A DNA stretch of 40,531 nucleotides from an uncultured Lachnospiraceae bacterium. GTDB lineage: Bacteria; Bacillota; Clostridia; Lachnospirales; Lachnospiraceae. Positions 24,000 through 32,354 of the stretch are shown here, piece by piece. The first letter of the stretch is position 1. Each line of letters starts with the position of its first letter. The DNA is taken from NCBI GenBank assembly GCA_910586755.1, contig CAJUJM010000023.1:1-40531 (forward strand), in the 5' to 3' direction. The position numbers and the translations under genes are program-made. The notes below the pieces were generated by a model. The model made no database searches, was not told where the DNA came from, and saw only the letters and a program-made list of their open reading frames with translations.

Positions 24000-24042
24000 A
24001 AAGAAATAGAATAGTATTGCCAGGAAGCGGCAATACTATTCT
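24000..24042 (-). terminator. Terminator of the minus-strand DUF362 operon
   Basis: AGAATAGTATTGCC at 24008-24021 and GGCAATACTATTCT at 24029-24042 are exact complements with a 7-base loop. On the minus strand the hairpin is followed by ATTTCTTTC, and no T-run follows on the plus strand, so it ends transcripts coming from 25789. Confidence 0.75.
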
Positions 24043-24232
24043 TATAAAGCACAAACGCCGCGTCTTTAAAAAAGTCATATATAATATAAAAAAAGCAACT
24101 TGTAACGTGTCGAAAAAGGGACTGAGTACATACCAATTTACGACAATACACAGTTATATAGACAGTCTCAATGCGTTGGTGCTTTCTGGTGGGGGCTCCA
24201 TCGTATTCCTTCCTTCCTGAAAAATACATGAA

Positions 24233-24676
24233 TCAGTGCCCTCTTATATCAAATTCATGAAAAATGGTAGGATTGGTTCCCCAAGAATAGACTATATAAT
24301 AGTCATCCCCTTTCATCTCTGTCTGAAACGCCAGATCTCCATGTTCAATGACAGCTATCCTTGCATCTTCCTGCTTTTCCACCACACATTCCCAATCGTG
24401 TTCTGCAAAGCTCCCATAATATTCTGTTAATTCTTCCAAAGAAAGGCTGCTTTTAATTAGTATGGCTCCAAAATATTGCATTCCATTGCCGTTTCCTACC
24501 AATTTTCCAGATTTATGTATGGATTCCATAAGCTCTGTGTGATTTGGAAGGGGCAAATTTACAAGTTCTTCTGCCGTTTTCTTTGAAACCGTATCATTTA
24601 CAATTGGCGCGGCTATTAAAAATGCGAAAAGAGAAAGGACGGCAATCAGAAGGATGGAAGTGAATACTTTTTTCAT
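24233..24676 (-). CDS. Small membrane-anchored or secreted protein of unknown function
   Basis: 147 residues. Residues 1-25 (MKKVFTSILLIAVLSLFAFL) are a signal peptide or membrane anchor. The rest is soluble and mixed alpha/beta, with LSLEELTEYYGSFAEHDWEC and a C-terminal DDYYIVYSWGTNP. No enzymatic motif is visible. It starts six bases after the DUF362 gene on the same strand, so the two are co-transcribed. The ribosome site is weak (AAAGAGAA). A role in envelope biology is possible but not supported by a recognisable domain. Confidence 0.75.
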   Translation of the reverse strand: MKKVFTSILLIAVLSLFAFLIAAPIVNDTVSKKTAEELVNLPLPNHTELMESIHKSGKLVGNGNGMQYFGAILIKSSLSLEELTEYYGSFAEHDWECVVEKQEDARIAVIEHGDLAFQTEMKGDDYYIVYSWGTNPTIFHEFDIRGH

Positions 24677-24682
24677 TTCTCT

Positions 24683-25789
24683 TTATATCTCAATTAAATT
24701 GTATTCTTTACTTCCTAATCCCAGCTTCACTGCATGGTCGATACAGCTCTCCCAGTTGGTGTCCGGATGGGTATCGGTAAAGTGATCGTGATGGCTGTGG
24801 CCCTGTTCAGAAAGGAAGCTTCCCGCCATAACCGGCTGGCGGTTGACGGCGTCTACACAGGCCATATCCAGGGCAACCGGGTCAAAGGAGGCAAACATGC
24901 CGATATTGGGAACAATAGGTGTGTCATTTTCAGCGTGGCAGTCGCAGTTGGGGGACACGTCTACCACCAGGCTGATATGGAAGTTTGGACGACCCTTTAA
25001 AATAGCCATGGTATACTCGGCGATTTTGCAGTTTAATACGTCGTTGGCCTCGTCATAGTCAGGTGTAACGGCATCTGTGGGACATGCGCCGATACAGCGT
25101 CCGCAGCCTACGCACTTGTTATGATCAATGGAAGCCTTGCGGTTTTCAATGGTAATGGCGTCGTGGGCGCAGTTTTTCTTACACATACCGCAGCCTACGC
25201 AAGGGGTCTGATCCACATGAGGCTTTCCGGCGCTGTGCATCTCCATTTTGCCGGCTCTGGAACCGCCGCCCATTCCGATATTCTTTAAAGTGCCGCCAAA
25301 GCCGGTGGCCTCATGGCCCTTAAAATGGGTTAAAGAGATGAGGATATCCGCATCCATTAAAGCCCGGCCGATTTTGGCTTCCTTTACATACTGACCGTCA
25401 ATGGGAACCAGAGTTTCATCTGTGCCTTTTAATCCGTCGGCAATAATTACATGGCAGCCGGTGGCAAAAGGATTGTAACCGTTTTCATAAGCAGCATCCA
25501 GGTGATCCAGGGCATTTTTCCGGCGGCCTACATATAAGGTGTTGCAATCGGTTAAAAAGGCCTTTCCACCCTGAGACTTTATCAGATCTACCAGGACCTT
25601 GGAGTAGTTGGGACGCAGGTAAGCCAGGTTGCCGGGTTCGCCGAAATGAATCTTAATTGCAGCAAATTTGTTGTTAAAATCAATCTGCTCCAGCATACCG
25701 GCCTTTTTTACCAGACGTTCCAGCTTCCCTAAAAGATTTTCACTGAGGGTAGTTCTCATATTCGTAAAATAAACATTAGATGGTGCCAT
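24683..25789 (-). CDS. DUF362-domain protein with two [4Fe-4S] clusters
   Basis: 368 residues. The N-terminal part is the DUF362 fold (AAIKIHFGEPGN, LTDCNTLYVGRRKNALDHL, GGTLKNIGMGGGSRAGK). Two ferredoxin-type cluster motifs follow: CVGCGMCKKNC (Cys197, 200, 203, 207) and CVGCGRCIGAC (Cys226, 229, 232, 236). Such proteins are widespread in anaerobes and thought to take part in electron transfer, but their partners are unknown. AAGGAGGATATT provides a strong ribosome site. The promoter at 25825-25853 is near consensus. Confidence 0.92.
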   Translation of the reverse strand: MAPSNVYFTNMRTTLSENLLGKLERLVKKAGMLEQIDFNNKFAAIKIHFGEPGNLAYLRPNYSKVLVDLIKSQGGKAFLTDCNTLYVGRRKNALDHLDAAYENGYNPFATGCHVIIADGLKGTDETLVPIDGQYVKEAKIGRALMDADILISLTHFKGHEATGFGGTLKNIGMGGGSRAGKMEMHSAGKPHVDQTPCVGCGMCKKNCAHDAITIENRKASIDHNKCVGCGRCIGACPTDAVTPDYDEANDVLNCKIAEYTMAILKGRPNFHISLVVDVSPNCDCHAENDTPIVPNIGMFASFDPVALDMACVDAVNRQPVMAGSFLSEQGHSHHDHFTDTHPDTNWESCIDHAVKLGLGSKEYNLIEI

Positions 25790-25824
25790 AATATCCTCCT
25801 TTTCAACTTTTACAAACTGAAATG

Positions 25825-25853
25825 ATTATAGCCTAAGTTTTAGGTATTTTCAA
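25825..25853 (-). promoter_or_regulatory. Sigma-A promoter of the DUF362 gene with palindrome in the spacer
   Basis: On the minus strand TTGAAA (25853-25848) and TATAAT (25830-25825) are separated by 17 bases. The spacer contains the palindrome CCTAA-AAC-TTAGG (25832-25844), a possible operator. Confidence 0.85.
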
Positions 25854-25904
25854 TAAGGTTTTTTTGTGGTAGACTAGGGTAAATGCCAAAAGGAGGAAAA
25901 AACA

Positions 25905-27185
25905 ATGGAGAAAACACGCTCTCTTGACACCATATGCATCCAGGGCGGATGGCAGCCCAAAAACGGAGAATCCCGGGTCCTTCCCATCTACCAGAGCACT
26001 ACTTTTAAATATGAAACCAGTGAACAGATGGGACGCCTTTTTGACTTAGAGGAATCCGGATATTTTTATACCCGTCTGGCAAACCCCACCAACGATGCGG
26101 TTGCAAACAAAATCTGTGAGCTGGAAGGAGGCGTTGCCGCCATGTTGACCTCTTCCGGCCAGGCCGCCAATTTCTACGCAGTATTTAATATCTGCTCCGC
26201 AGGAGATCATGTGATCAGCGCAGCTACTATTTACGGCGGAACATCCAACTTGTTTACCGTAACCATGAAGAAGATGGGGATCCAGGTGACTCTGGTAGAT
26301 CCAGACGCGTCGGAAGAGGAATTGGAGAAGGAATTCCGTCCCAACACCAAAGCGGTTTTCGGGGAGACCATTGCAAACCCGGCTTTGGTGGTATTGGATA
26401 TCGAAAAGTTTGCCAGACTGGCCCACAAACATGGAGTCCCCCTGATTATCGACAATACCTTTGCCACCCCTATTAACTGCAGGCCCTTTGAGTGGGGAGC
26501 TGACATCGTGACCCATTCCACCACCAAATATATGGATGGACATGCTATGTGTGTAGGCGGCTGTATTGTGGACAGCGGAAATTTTGACTGGAATGCCCAT
26601 AAAGACAAATTCCCCGGACTAACCACCCCCGACGATTCCTACCACGGAATTACCTATACAGAGCGTTTCGGAAAAGGCGCTTATATCACCAAGGCCACTG
26701 CCCAGCTTATGAGGGATCTGGGCTCCATCCAGTCCCCCCAGAATGCATTTTTATTAAATGTAGGCCTGGAGACTCTCCATCTTCGTGTGCCCCGCCACTG
26801 CGAGAACGCCTTAAAAGTGGCTTCTTATTTAAAGGGAAGAGAGGATGTGGCCTGGGTAAATTATCCGGGACTGGAAGGGGATAAATACCATGAACTGGCC
26901 AAAAAATATCTGCCGAAAGGTTCCTGCGGAGTTATCTCCTTTGGATTAAAGAGCGGGAGACAGGGAGCGGAAATATTTATGGACAAACTAAAGGTCGCCG
27001 CCATCGTAACCCATGTGGCAGATGCCAGAACCTGCGTTCTCCATCCGGCCAGCCACACCCATAGACAGTTAAATGATAAGCAGCTGGCAGAGGCGGGAGT
27101 AGATCCTTCCTTGATTCGTTTAAGCGTGGGGATTGAAGATGCAGATGATATTATTGAGGATATCCGTCAGGCATTGGAGGATTAA
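25905..27185 (+). CDS. metY: O-acetylhomoserine sulfhydrylase (aminocarboxypropyltransferase)
   Basis: 426 residues, the usual length. It belongs to the Cys/Met metabolism PLP enzymes: SGYFYTRLANPTNDAV near residue 51, SSGQAANFYAV, IDNTFATP, and THSTTKYMDGH with the PLP-binding Lys208. The C-terminal HPASHTHRQL and LSVGIEDADDIIEDI are typical of MetY rather than cystathionine synthases. It makes homocysteine from O-acetylhomoserine and sulfide in the cytosol. AGGAGGAAAAAAC precedes the ATG. The upstream gap of 115 bases is too short for a SAM riboswitch or T-box and shows none. It is monocistronic, ended by the terminator at 27211. Confidence 0.93.
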   Translation: MEKTRSLDTICIQGGWQPKNGESRVLPIYQSTTFKYETSEQMGRLFDLEESGYFYTRLANPTNDAVANKICELEGGVAAMLTSSGQAANFYAVFNICSAGDHVISAATIYGGTSNLFTVTMKKMGIQVTLVDPDASEEELEKEFRPNTKAVFGETIANPALVVLDIEKFARLAHKHGVPLIIDNTFATPINCRPFEWGADIVTHSTTKYMDGHAMCVGGCIVDSGNFDWNAHKDKFPGLTTPDDSYHGITYTERFGKGAYITKATAQLMRDLGSIQSPQNAFLLNVGLETLHLRVPRHCENALKVASYLKGREDVAWVNYPGLEGDKYHELAKKYLPKGSCGVISFGLKSGRQGAEIFMDKLKVAAIVTHVADARTCVLHPASHTHRQLNDKQLAEAGVDPSLIRLSVGIEDADDIIEDIRQALED

Positions 27186-27210
27186 AAGTTTATAACGGAT
27201 AATTTTTATA

Positions 27211-27254
27211 ATAGATGCCGCCCTGGCAAGGCCGGGGCAGGCATCTATTTTTTT
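27211..27254. terminator. Terminator between convergent metY and response-regulator genes
   Basis: ATAGATGCC at 27211-27219 pairs with GGCATCTAT at 27240-27248, with further inner pairing, followed by a run of seven T. The stop codon of the minus-strand response regulator lies inside the 3' arm. Confidence 0.9.
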
Positions 27255-28771
27255 GCAGTGATGGGATAAAAGCTTCGGTTAAAGGCGCTGGGAGTCATAC
27301 CAACCGCTTTTTTAAACAGATGAGAGAAATACTGGGGATTATTACCGTACCCTACTAATTGGGCAATATCCTGTATTTTGCTGGATTCGTTGGAAGCCAG
27401 ATATTGCTTGGCCTTTTTTATCCGGACATCAGCCAGGTAATGGGAGAACTTTACGCCGGTATCCTTGAAAAACTTGCGGCTGACATAATTGACATTCATA
27501 TACAATTCATTTTCTGCGATAAATTTTAAAGTTAGATTTTCATCTTGTAAGTGTTCTTCTACATAACTCATAATCTGCTTTGTCATGGCGCTGGCCTTGT
27601 TCGCATGGGGAGCGCCGGGAAGGGCCTGTTTGATCTTCTCTCGTATCATCTGCTTTAATGGATCCAAATGTTTCTCACGGTTTAAACTTATAAGCCAGTC
27701 TGTAAAGTCCATGGCGGACAGCGCAGGATTATCCGCTGAAATTTTCAAAAGTAGGCTAACACCCAGCTGACGGCAAAAATTTAAATCGCTAATGCCTGTG
27801 AAGAGGCCAAGGAGACGGGAGATTTCGCCAGGATCTCCGGTATTTTTAAAAGCTTGGTAGAGCCGTTCAGACTCTTGGGTAAAGAATAAATAATTGCATG
27901 TAGCGAAAGCGTGAAAATCATTAATATAATATATCATGCTGAAACGCCGTATCTTATCCAGAACCGTATGGAGCAAATTCTTTAAATTTAAATATCTGGC
28001 AGATTCTATTTTCAGATCCACATGTTTAACGGGTAAGGGCATTCTCAGAAGAAACTGGACAAAGCTGTCATAGTTTTGTGCATAATCTTTAAAAAACAAG
28101 ATCATGGTACAATGGACATAGATTCCATGGATTGTGTGATGGGGGATCCTTTCCCGGCAGTACTGTTCCAGGATTTTTAAAAATTCGTCCCTGGCGTCTT
28201 CTTCCAGAAAATACACATAAAATAAGGTATATGGCGTATAGTAAAAGTCCATATATTGCTCATAGTTTTTTATCATATCATCCAAGCAACCGTTCTTTTG
28301 GAAAATAGTGTCATTAATAATGCAGGAAATTACGCTGTGCTGTATGCTGTTGGCAATAAAGAACTGATTTTTCCCCATTCTCAAGGATAACTTTTTCTGG
28401 TAGCAATCCTGGGCTGTCTTTTGAATACATTCTACAATCTGATGTTCATTACAGGGTTTTAAAAGATAATGCTTTACCCCATATTCCATAGCGGCTTTGG
28501 CGTATTCAAATTCGCCATAACCAGATAGAATAATGAACTGAGTATCCAGCCCCATTTCAGAAATATTTCTAATAATCTGAAGGCCGTCCATATGAGGCAT
28601 CCGAATATCCGTCAGAACAATATCAGGAGATTCGTCCAGGATGGAATTGTAGGCCTCAAGGCCATTTTTACAGAGACGAATCAATTCGATATCGTATTTT
28701 TTCCAGTCTATAATAGTAGAGATCGCTTCACGTATTACTTTTTCGTCGTCAGCAATAATTAGTTTAAGCAA
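27245..28771 (-). CDS. YesN-type response regulator (receiver plus AraC DNA-binding domain)
   Basis: 508 residues. The receiver domain occupies residues 1-120 with the acidic pocket DDE (8-10), phosphoacceptor Asp55 in VLTDIRMPHMDG and Lys in YLLKP. A divergent middle region of about 250 residues follows, then a C-terminal AraC double helix-turn-helix (LTLKFIAENELYMNVNYVSR and DIAQLVGYGNNPQYFSHLFK). The start is a TTG, with GGAGG about ten bases upstream inside the end of the kinase gene. Together with the kinase it probably activates the divergent transporter-GH4 operon. Confidence 0.93.
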   Translation of the reverse strand: MLKLIIADDEKVIREAISTIIDWKKYDIELIRLCKNGLEAYNSILDESPDIVLTDIRMPHMDGLQIIRNISEMGLDTQFIILSGYGEFEYAKAAMEYGVKHYLLKPCNEHQIVECIQKTAQDCYQKKLSLRMGKNQFFIANSIQHSVISCIINDTIFQKNGCLDDMIKNYEQYMDFYYTPYTLFYVYFLEEDARDEFLKILEQYCRERIPHHTIHGIYVHCTMILFFKDYAQNYDSFVQFLLRMPLPVKHVDLKIESARYLNLKNLLHTVLDKIRRFSMIYYINDFHAFATCNYLFFTQESERLYQAFKNTGDPGEISRLLGLFTGISDLNFCRQLGVSLLLKISADNPALSAMDFTDWLISLNREKHLDPLKQMIREKIKQALPGAPHANKASAMTKQIMSYVEEHLQDENLTLKFIAENELYMNVNYVSRKFFKDTGVKFSHYLADVRIKKAKQYLASNESSKIQDIAQLVGYGNNPQYFSHLFKKAVGMTPSAFNRSFYPITAKK

Positions 28772-28776
28772 GCCGG

Positions 28777-30555
28777 TTACACCTCCGTTTTATAGGCAAT
28801 TGTGAGAGTGGCGGTAGCAAAATCCTCTTCATTGGAAAAAGAGAGACCGTATTCTTCACCGAAAAGCAGCTGAATTCGCTGATTGATATTTAGAATTCCA
28901 ATTCCCAAACCATTTGGCTGAATTTCACTGCTTTTCAGACGTTCAAGAAGAGACTCTTCCATAACAGAACCATCATTTTGTACCTTTATGATCAGTTTAT
29001 TGTCGAGTTTGGTAATGGTAACGAGGATATGGCAGACATCCTCAATATCTTCCATTCCATAATAGATGGAATTTTCTACCAGAGGCTGGATGGTGAGAGG
29101 AGGAATGACGGCATCCTCCAAATCAGGGGAAGTCTGCAGTTGATACTCCAGCTGATCCTCAAAACGAAGCTTTTGAATCGTCATGTAGCAGTTCACCAGT
29201 TCCAGCTCATAGGAGAGTGTAACAAGAGATTTCTTGTTGCTTAGGGTAGCCCGGAGGAGGGTTCCTAAAGACTCCGCCATCTGGGAGATTTTCTCATTTC
29301 CGCTGGTTTTGGCCCTCCAGTTAATGGATTCCAGAGTGTTGTAAAGAAAATGAGGATTAATCTGGGCTTCCAGAGCCTTTAACTGGGCATCGCGTTTTAA
29401 GATCTCATTGACATAATTTGTATTTACTAGGGAGTGTACACGGTTCATCATGGCGTCGAATTGTTGATGAATTACACCGATTTCGTCTTGCCGCTGAGCA
29501 TAAGGATAGTCCATTTGGGGGATGGCCAGTTCATTTTTACTGAATTCTACCATTTTGTAATTAAGAGCGTTAAAATGAGTGATTATGGAGCGGATAAATT
29601 CACGGCTTAGTAAAGTAACAATTACTATTACAACAATAAGGAGCAGAATAATGAATGCAAAGGACAAGTCCAGAGACTGGCTGATGGTATCAAAGGGGAT
29701 CAAGTTTATATAATTCCAGTTATAATCAGGGATTATTCCGTGAACAGCAAAATAGGTATGTCCGTTAAAAGGAACCAGCCCATAATTCAGCCTGCTTAGC
29801 TTCCGGACAGAATCGGAGTCCTCCGGATTTAACTCCTTAGAAGAGTAGATGACAGAACCTGAGTCGTCTACAATGATATAATAGGAGTTGTCATACTGTG
29901 TAGCGGCTGTGTTGGCGGAAGCCACAATCTCGTCCATATTGACGTTGATAATCAGCTCGCCCATAGAATCCAGTGAAAAATTTTTAATCTGACGGATATC
30001 CCGAGTAAGAAAAAGATAGTCCCGGCATCCGGATTTCCAGATCCATTTTGCAGAACCGCTGTTGGAGCGGGCGGCATGGGATACCTGGTCAAGAAAGGCA
30101 GGGTCTGCTTTTTTTAAGCGGGGCCAGTTGGTACAACTGACGGATTCTCCGTTTTGTATGGCAATATAAGACACGCCGCTGTCCCGAAAGGAATCGTAAT
30201 AGGAAAAGAGGGTGCTGTTAATATCCTGCCCAGAATTGTAATGGAGAACTGGATCCTGGGTATCTTTAATAATGGCTAAAGAATTCTGTATGGCTGTATC
30301 AGACAATATCATGGAAGATAAAGTCTCTATATTTTTCATGGAAGAAGAAATGGCGCCTGACGAATAGGAGAGATTAGCAGCTATTGTTTTATACAGCTGC
30401 TGATTATAGGCTCTGGTGCAAATAAAGAAGCACAGAAGGAATGCAGCCAGAAGAATACCGGAATTAATGAAAAACATACCAAGGAATTTATATTTTAAGG
30501 AGAGGTTTCTAAGCTGATGTTTCAGTCTGTTTCTGAAGATTTTTAAAACAGGCAT
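28777..30555 (-). CDS. YesM-type sensor histidine kinase
   Basis: 592 residues. A transmembrane helix at about 22-47, an extracellular sensor of about 250 residues, a second helix at about 297-317, then a HAMP-like linker. The kinase core has QINPHFLYNTLESINW with His402, QPLVENSIYYGM (N box) and GLGIGILNINQRI (G box). This is the His_kinase/HATPase architecture of YesM/LytS-type sensors, which typically work with neighbouring CUT1 transporters and may sense their binding proteins. AAGGAGGAC just before ACTTTATG supports the start at 30555; an ATG at 30654 has no ribosome site. The gene is five bases from the response regulator. Confidence 0.92.
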   Translation of the reverse strand: MPVLKIFRNRLKHQLRNLSLKYKFLGMFFINSGILLAAFLLCFFICTRAYNQQLYKTIAANLSYSSGAISSSMKNIETLSSMILSDTAIQNSLAIIKDTQDPVLHYNSGQDINSTLFSYYDSFRDSGVSYIAIQNGESVSCTNWPRLKKADPAFLDQVSHAARSNSGSAKWIWKSGCRDYLFLTRDIRQIKNFSLDSMGELIINVNMDEIVASANTAATQYDNSYYIIVDDSGSVIYSSKELNPEDSDSVRKLSRLNYGLVPFNGHTYFAVHGIIPDYNWNYINLIPFDTISQSLDLSFAFIILLLIVVIVIVTLLSREFIRSIITHFNALNYKMVEFSKNELAIPQMDYPYAQRQDEIGVIHQQFDAMMNRVHSLVNTNYVNEILKRDAQLKALEAQINPHFLYNTLESINWRAKTSGNEKISQMAESLGTLLRATLSNKKSLVTLSYELELVNCYMTIQKLRFEDQLEYQLQTSPDLEDAVIPPLTIQPLVENSIYYGMEDIEDVCHILVTITKLDNKLIIKVQNDGSVMEESLLERLKSSEIQPNGLGIGILNINQRIQLLFGEEYGLSFSNEEDFATATLTIAYKTEV

Positions 30556-30661
30556 AAAGTGTCCTCCTTCTTCATACCAGCATGATTCCAAAATAACAGG
30601 TACATTTTTATGCACAGGCAAGCAGCCTGTACAGCACCCTGACAAAATTTCCATAATAAAA

Positions 30662-30690
30662 ATTATAGCGCAGGAAATGGATTTCTACAA
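30662..30690 (-). promoter_or_regulatory. Sigma-A promoter for the kinase/regulator operon
   Basis: On the minus strand TTGTAG (30690-30685) and TATAAT (30667-30662) are spaced by 17 bases, about 107 bases before the kinase start. Confidence 0.75.
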
Positions 30691-30706
30691 GAAAGTATGG
30701 GAAAAG

Positions 30707-30811
30707 GTGTGTTTTTTGTAAGAAAAAGTGGGTTTTTATAACAAATCATTACAGTTTTTCCAAATCACAATAAAAAAGTCTGCTTTTTGAAAAATAAGAG
30801 TCTGTTTTTCT
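30707..30811 (+). promoter_or_regulatory. Five phased direct repeats, candidate response-regulator sites
   Basis: GTGTGTTTTTTG (30707), GTGGGTTTTTAT (30728), TACAGTTTTTCC (30750), GTCTGCTTTTTG (30778) and GTCTGTTTTTCT (30800) share a core of about GTNTGTTTTT. The spacings are 21, 22, 28 and 22 bases, close to two helical turns for three of the four. They end just upstream of the -35 region of the transporter operon, as expected for AraC-type activator sites. T-rich composition could inflate the similarity. Confidence 0.6.
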
Positions 30812-30837
30812 TCTAACAGCAGAACAGCAAAAAACTA

Positions 30838-30843
30838 TATAAT
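30838..30843 (+). promoter_or_regulatory. -10 box of the GH4 transporter operon, no -35 consensus
   Basis: TATAAT at 30838-30843; the -35 position reads AACAGC, a poor match. An activator bound to the repeats just upstream would be needed. Confidence 0.6.
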
Positions 30844-30950
30844 AATGACATGAGCAGCAGATAAGAGATTATAAACCAATAAGGAACTAGGAAGAACACC
30901 CTGTGGGTATCCCTGATGCCCAAAGAGCAGGGCAAAAAAGGAGGAAAAGC

Positions 30951-32291
30951 ATGAAGAAAAGAATTTGGCTGGCAGCGGCAGCAGTGTGTCTGTGCATGGC
31001 AGGATGCTCGTCACAGGCGGCAGATCAGGCGACAGAACAGGTACAGACGGAGGCAAAAACAACGGAACAGGGGGAAGTTGTGGTACAGGACAGCGCCTCT
31101 GATAATAAGCTGGGAATATCCTGGTGGGGAACCCAGGTGGTTCATGAGTTTACGCTGGAGGTCTGTGATAAATATACAGAAGAGACCGGCGTAGAACTGG
31201 AACCTGTCTACGCTTCCTGGGGAGACTACTGGCAGAAGATGAATACATTATCAGCGGCCGGTGATTTGCCGGATATTATGCGCCAGGATTATTCTGTTAT
31301 TATGCAGTACGCCAGCAAGGGATTGTTAGAGCCATTGGATGGCTATATTGAATCAGGAAAACTGGATATGACCAATGTGGATCCCATTAAGCTGGAGGGC
31401 GGTAGAATTGACGGGAAGCTTTACGGAATCAATGTAGGCTCCAATGCGCTTTGTCTGGTATATGATGAAGAGATGATCCGTGAAGCAGGAATGGAAGTTC
31501 CGGGGCCTGATATGAGCTGGAATGATTTTGAACAATTCTGCATTGAATTCCACGATAAAACTGGAAAATACGGTTCCACTATCAGTGATATTGTGGACAA
31601 TATTAATTTGTTTGAGATCATTGCAAGAAGCCAGGGAGGAACACTGTTTGGCAATGACAGTAACTTAGGGTATGAGGATGCCGTACTTACGGAATTCTAC
31701 AGCAGTGTCCAGAGAATGCATGATGCAGGAGCGCTCCCTTCTATTGATACCAAGGTTCAGCAGACCAGTGTGGAAGATTCTCCGTTTTCTAAGGGAGAGG
31801 CGGCTACAGAGATTGTCTGGACAGATATGTATGAGACGCTGGTAACTGTAAAGGGGAAAGAACTGGGACTTACGATTATTCCCGGTTCAGGAGCATCCAA
31901 AGGCATGTATGTAAAACCGTCTCAATTTCTGTCTGTAACCGCTACTTCCGACAAGAAGGATGAGGCTGTGGCATTTATAGACGCATGGGTGAATAATAAG
32001 GAAATTAATAATATTATTGCAGGCCGCCGCGGCGTTCCCATCTCATCAGTTATGGCAGAGGAAGTGGCTGGAAAGCTTGAAGATCCGGGCAAAAGGGTTT
32101 TTGAATATATGGATCTGGTTTCTGAGTATGCCTCTCCTATCGATCCGCCAAATCCTCCGGGAACCTCTGAGGTGAACGCAGAATATACAAAACAGTTTGA
32201 GATGGTTTTATTTGGAGAATCGACTCCGAAGAAAGCTGCAGAGACCTTCCGCGCCAATGCGGAAGAAGCATTAAAAGCTGCAAATAAATAA
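30951..32291 (+). CDS. Extracellular sugar-binding lipoprotein of the GH4-linked CUT1 transporter
   Basis: 446 residues with lipobox MAGC (Cys at about residue 18) and a short Gln/Thr/Glu tether. The mature domain is a family 1 solute-binding protein with SWWGTQVVHEFTLEV near its start and CLVYDEEMIREAGMEVP. AAAGGAGGAAAAGC precedes the ATG at 30951; an in-frame ATG at 30903 lacks a ribosome site. It is first in an operon that opens divergently from a sensor kinase/response regulator pair. A perfect hairpin separates it from the permeases. Confidence 0.93.
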   Translation: MKKRIWLAAAAVCLCMAGCSSQAADQATEQVQTEAKTTEQGEVVVQDSASDNKLGISWWGTQVVHEFTLEVCDKYTEETGVELEPVYASWGDYWQKMNTLSAAGDLPDIMRQDYSVIMQYASKGLLEPLDGYIESGKLDMTNVDPIKLEGGRIDGKLYGINVGSNALCLVYDEEMIREAGMEVPGPDMSWNDFEQFCIEFHDKTGKYGSTISDIVDNINLFEIIARSQGGTLFGNDSNLGYEDAVLTEFYSSVQRMHDAGALPSIDTKVQQTSVEDSPFSKGEAATEIVWTDMYETLVTVKGKELGLTIIPGSGASKGMYVKPSQFLSVTATSDKKDEAVAFIDAWVNNKEINNIIAGRRGVPISSVMAEEVAGKLEDPGKRVFEYMDLVSEYASPIDPPNPPGTSEVNAEYTKQFEMVLFGESTPKKAAETFRANAEEALKAANK

Positions 32292-32298
32292 CATAGAT

Positions 32299-32338
32299 AA
32301 GGGATGTGGCGTTTGCTTCATTTTGCCACATCCCCTTT
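32299..32338 (+). terminator. Intra-operon attenuator/terminator after the binding protein
   Basis: GGGATGTGGC at 32301-32310 and GCCACATCCC at 32325-32334 are exact complements, extended by AA/TT-type pairs and followed by CTTTAG. The T-run is short, so partial termination or RNA protection is more likely than full stop. Confidence 0.78.
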
Positions 32339-32354
32339 AGAAAGGAAGATGATT

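Noticed and set aside
24017..24229. Overlapping short frames on both strands between the terminator and the small secreted-protein gene
   Set aside because: They overlap the perfect hairpin at 24008-24042, lack ribosome sites and resemble no family.
25790..25904. SAM riboswitch or T-box upstream of metY
   Set aside because: The gap is 115 bases, shared with a divergent promoter, and shows none of the conserved elements or a terminator hairpin.
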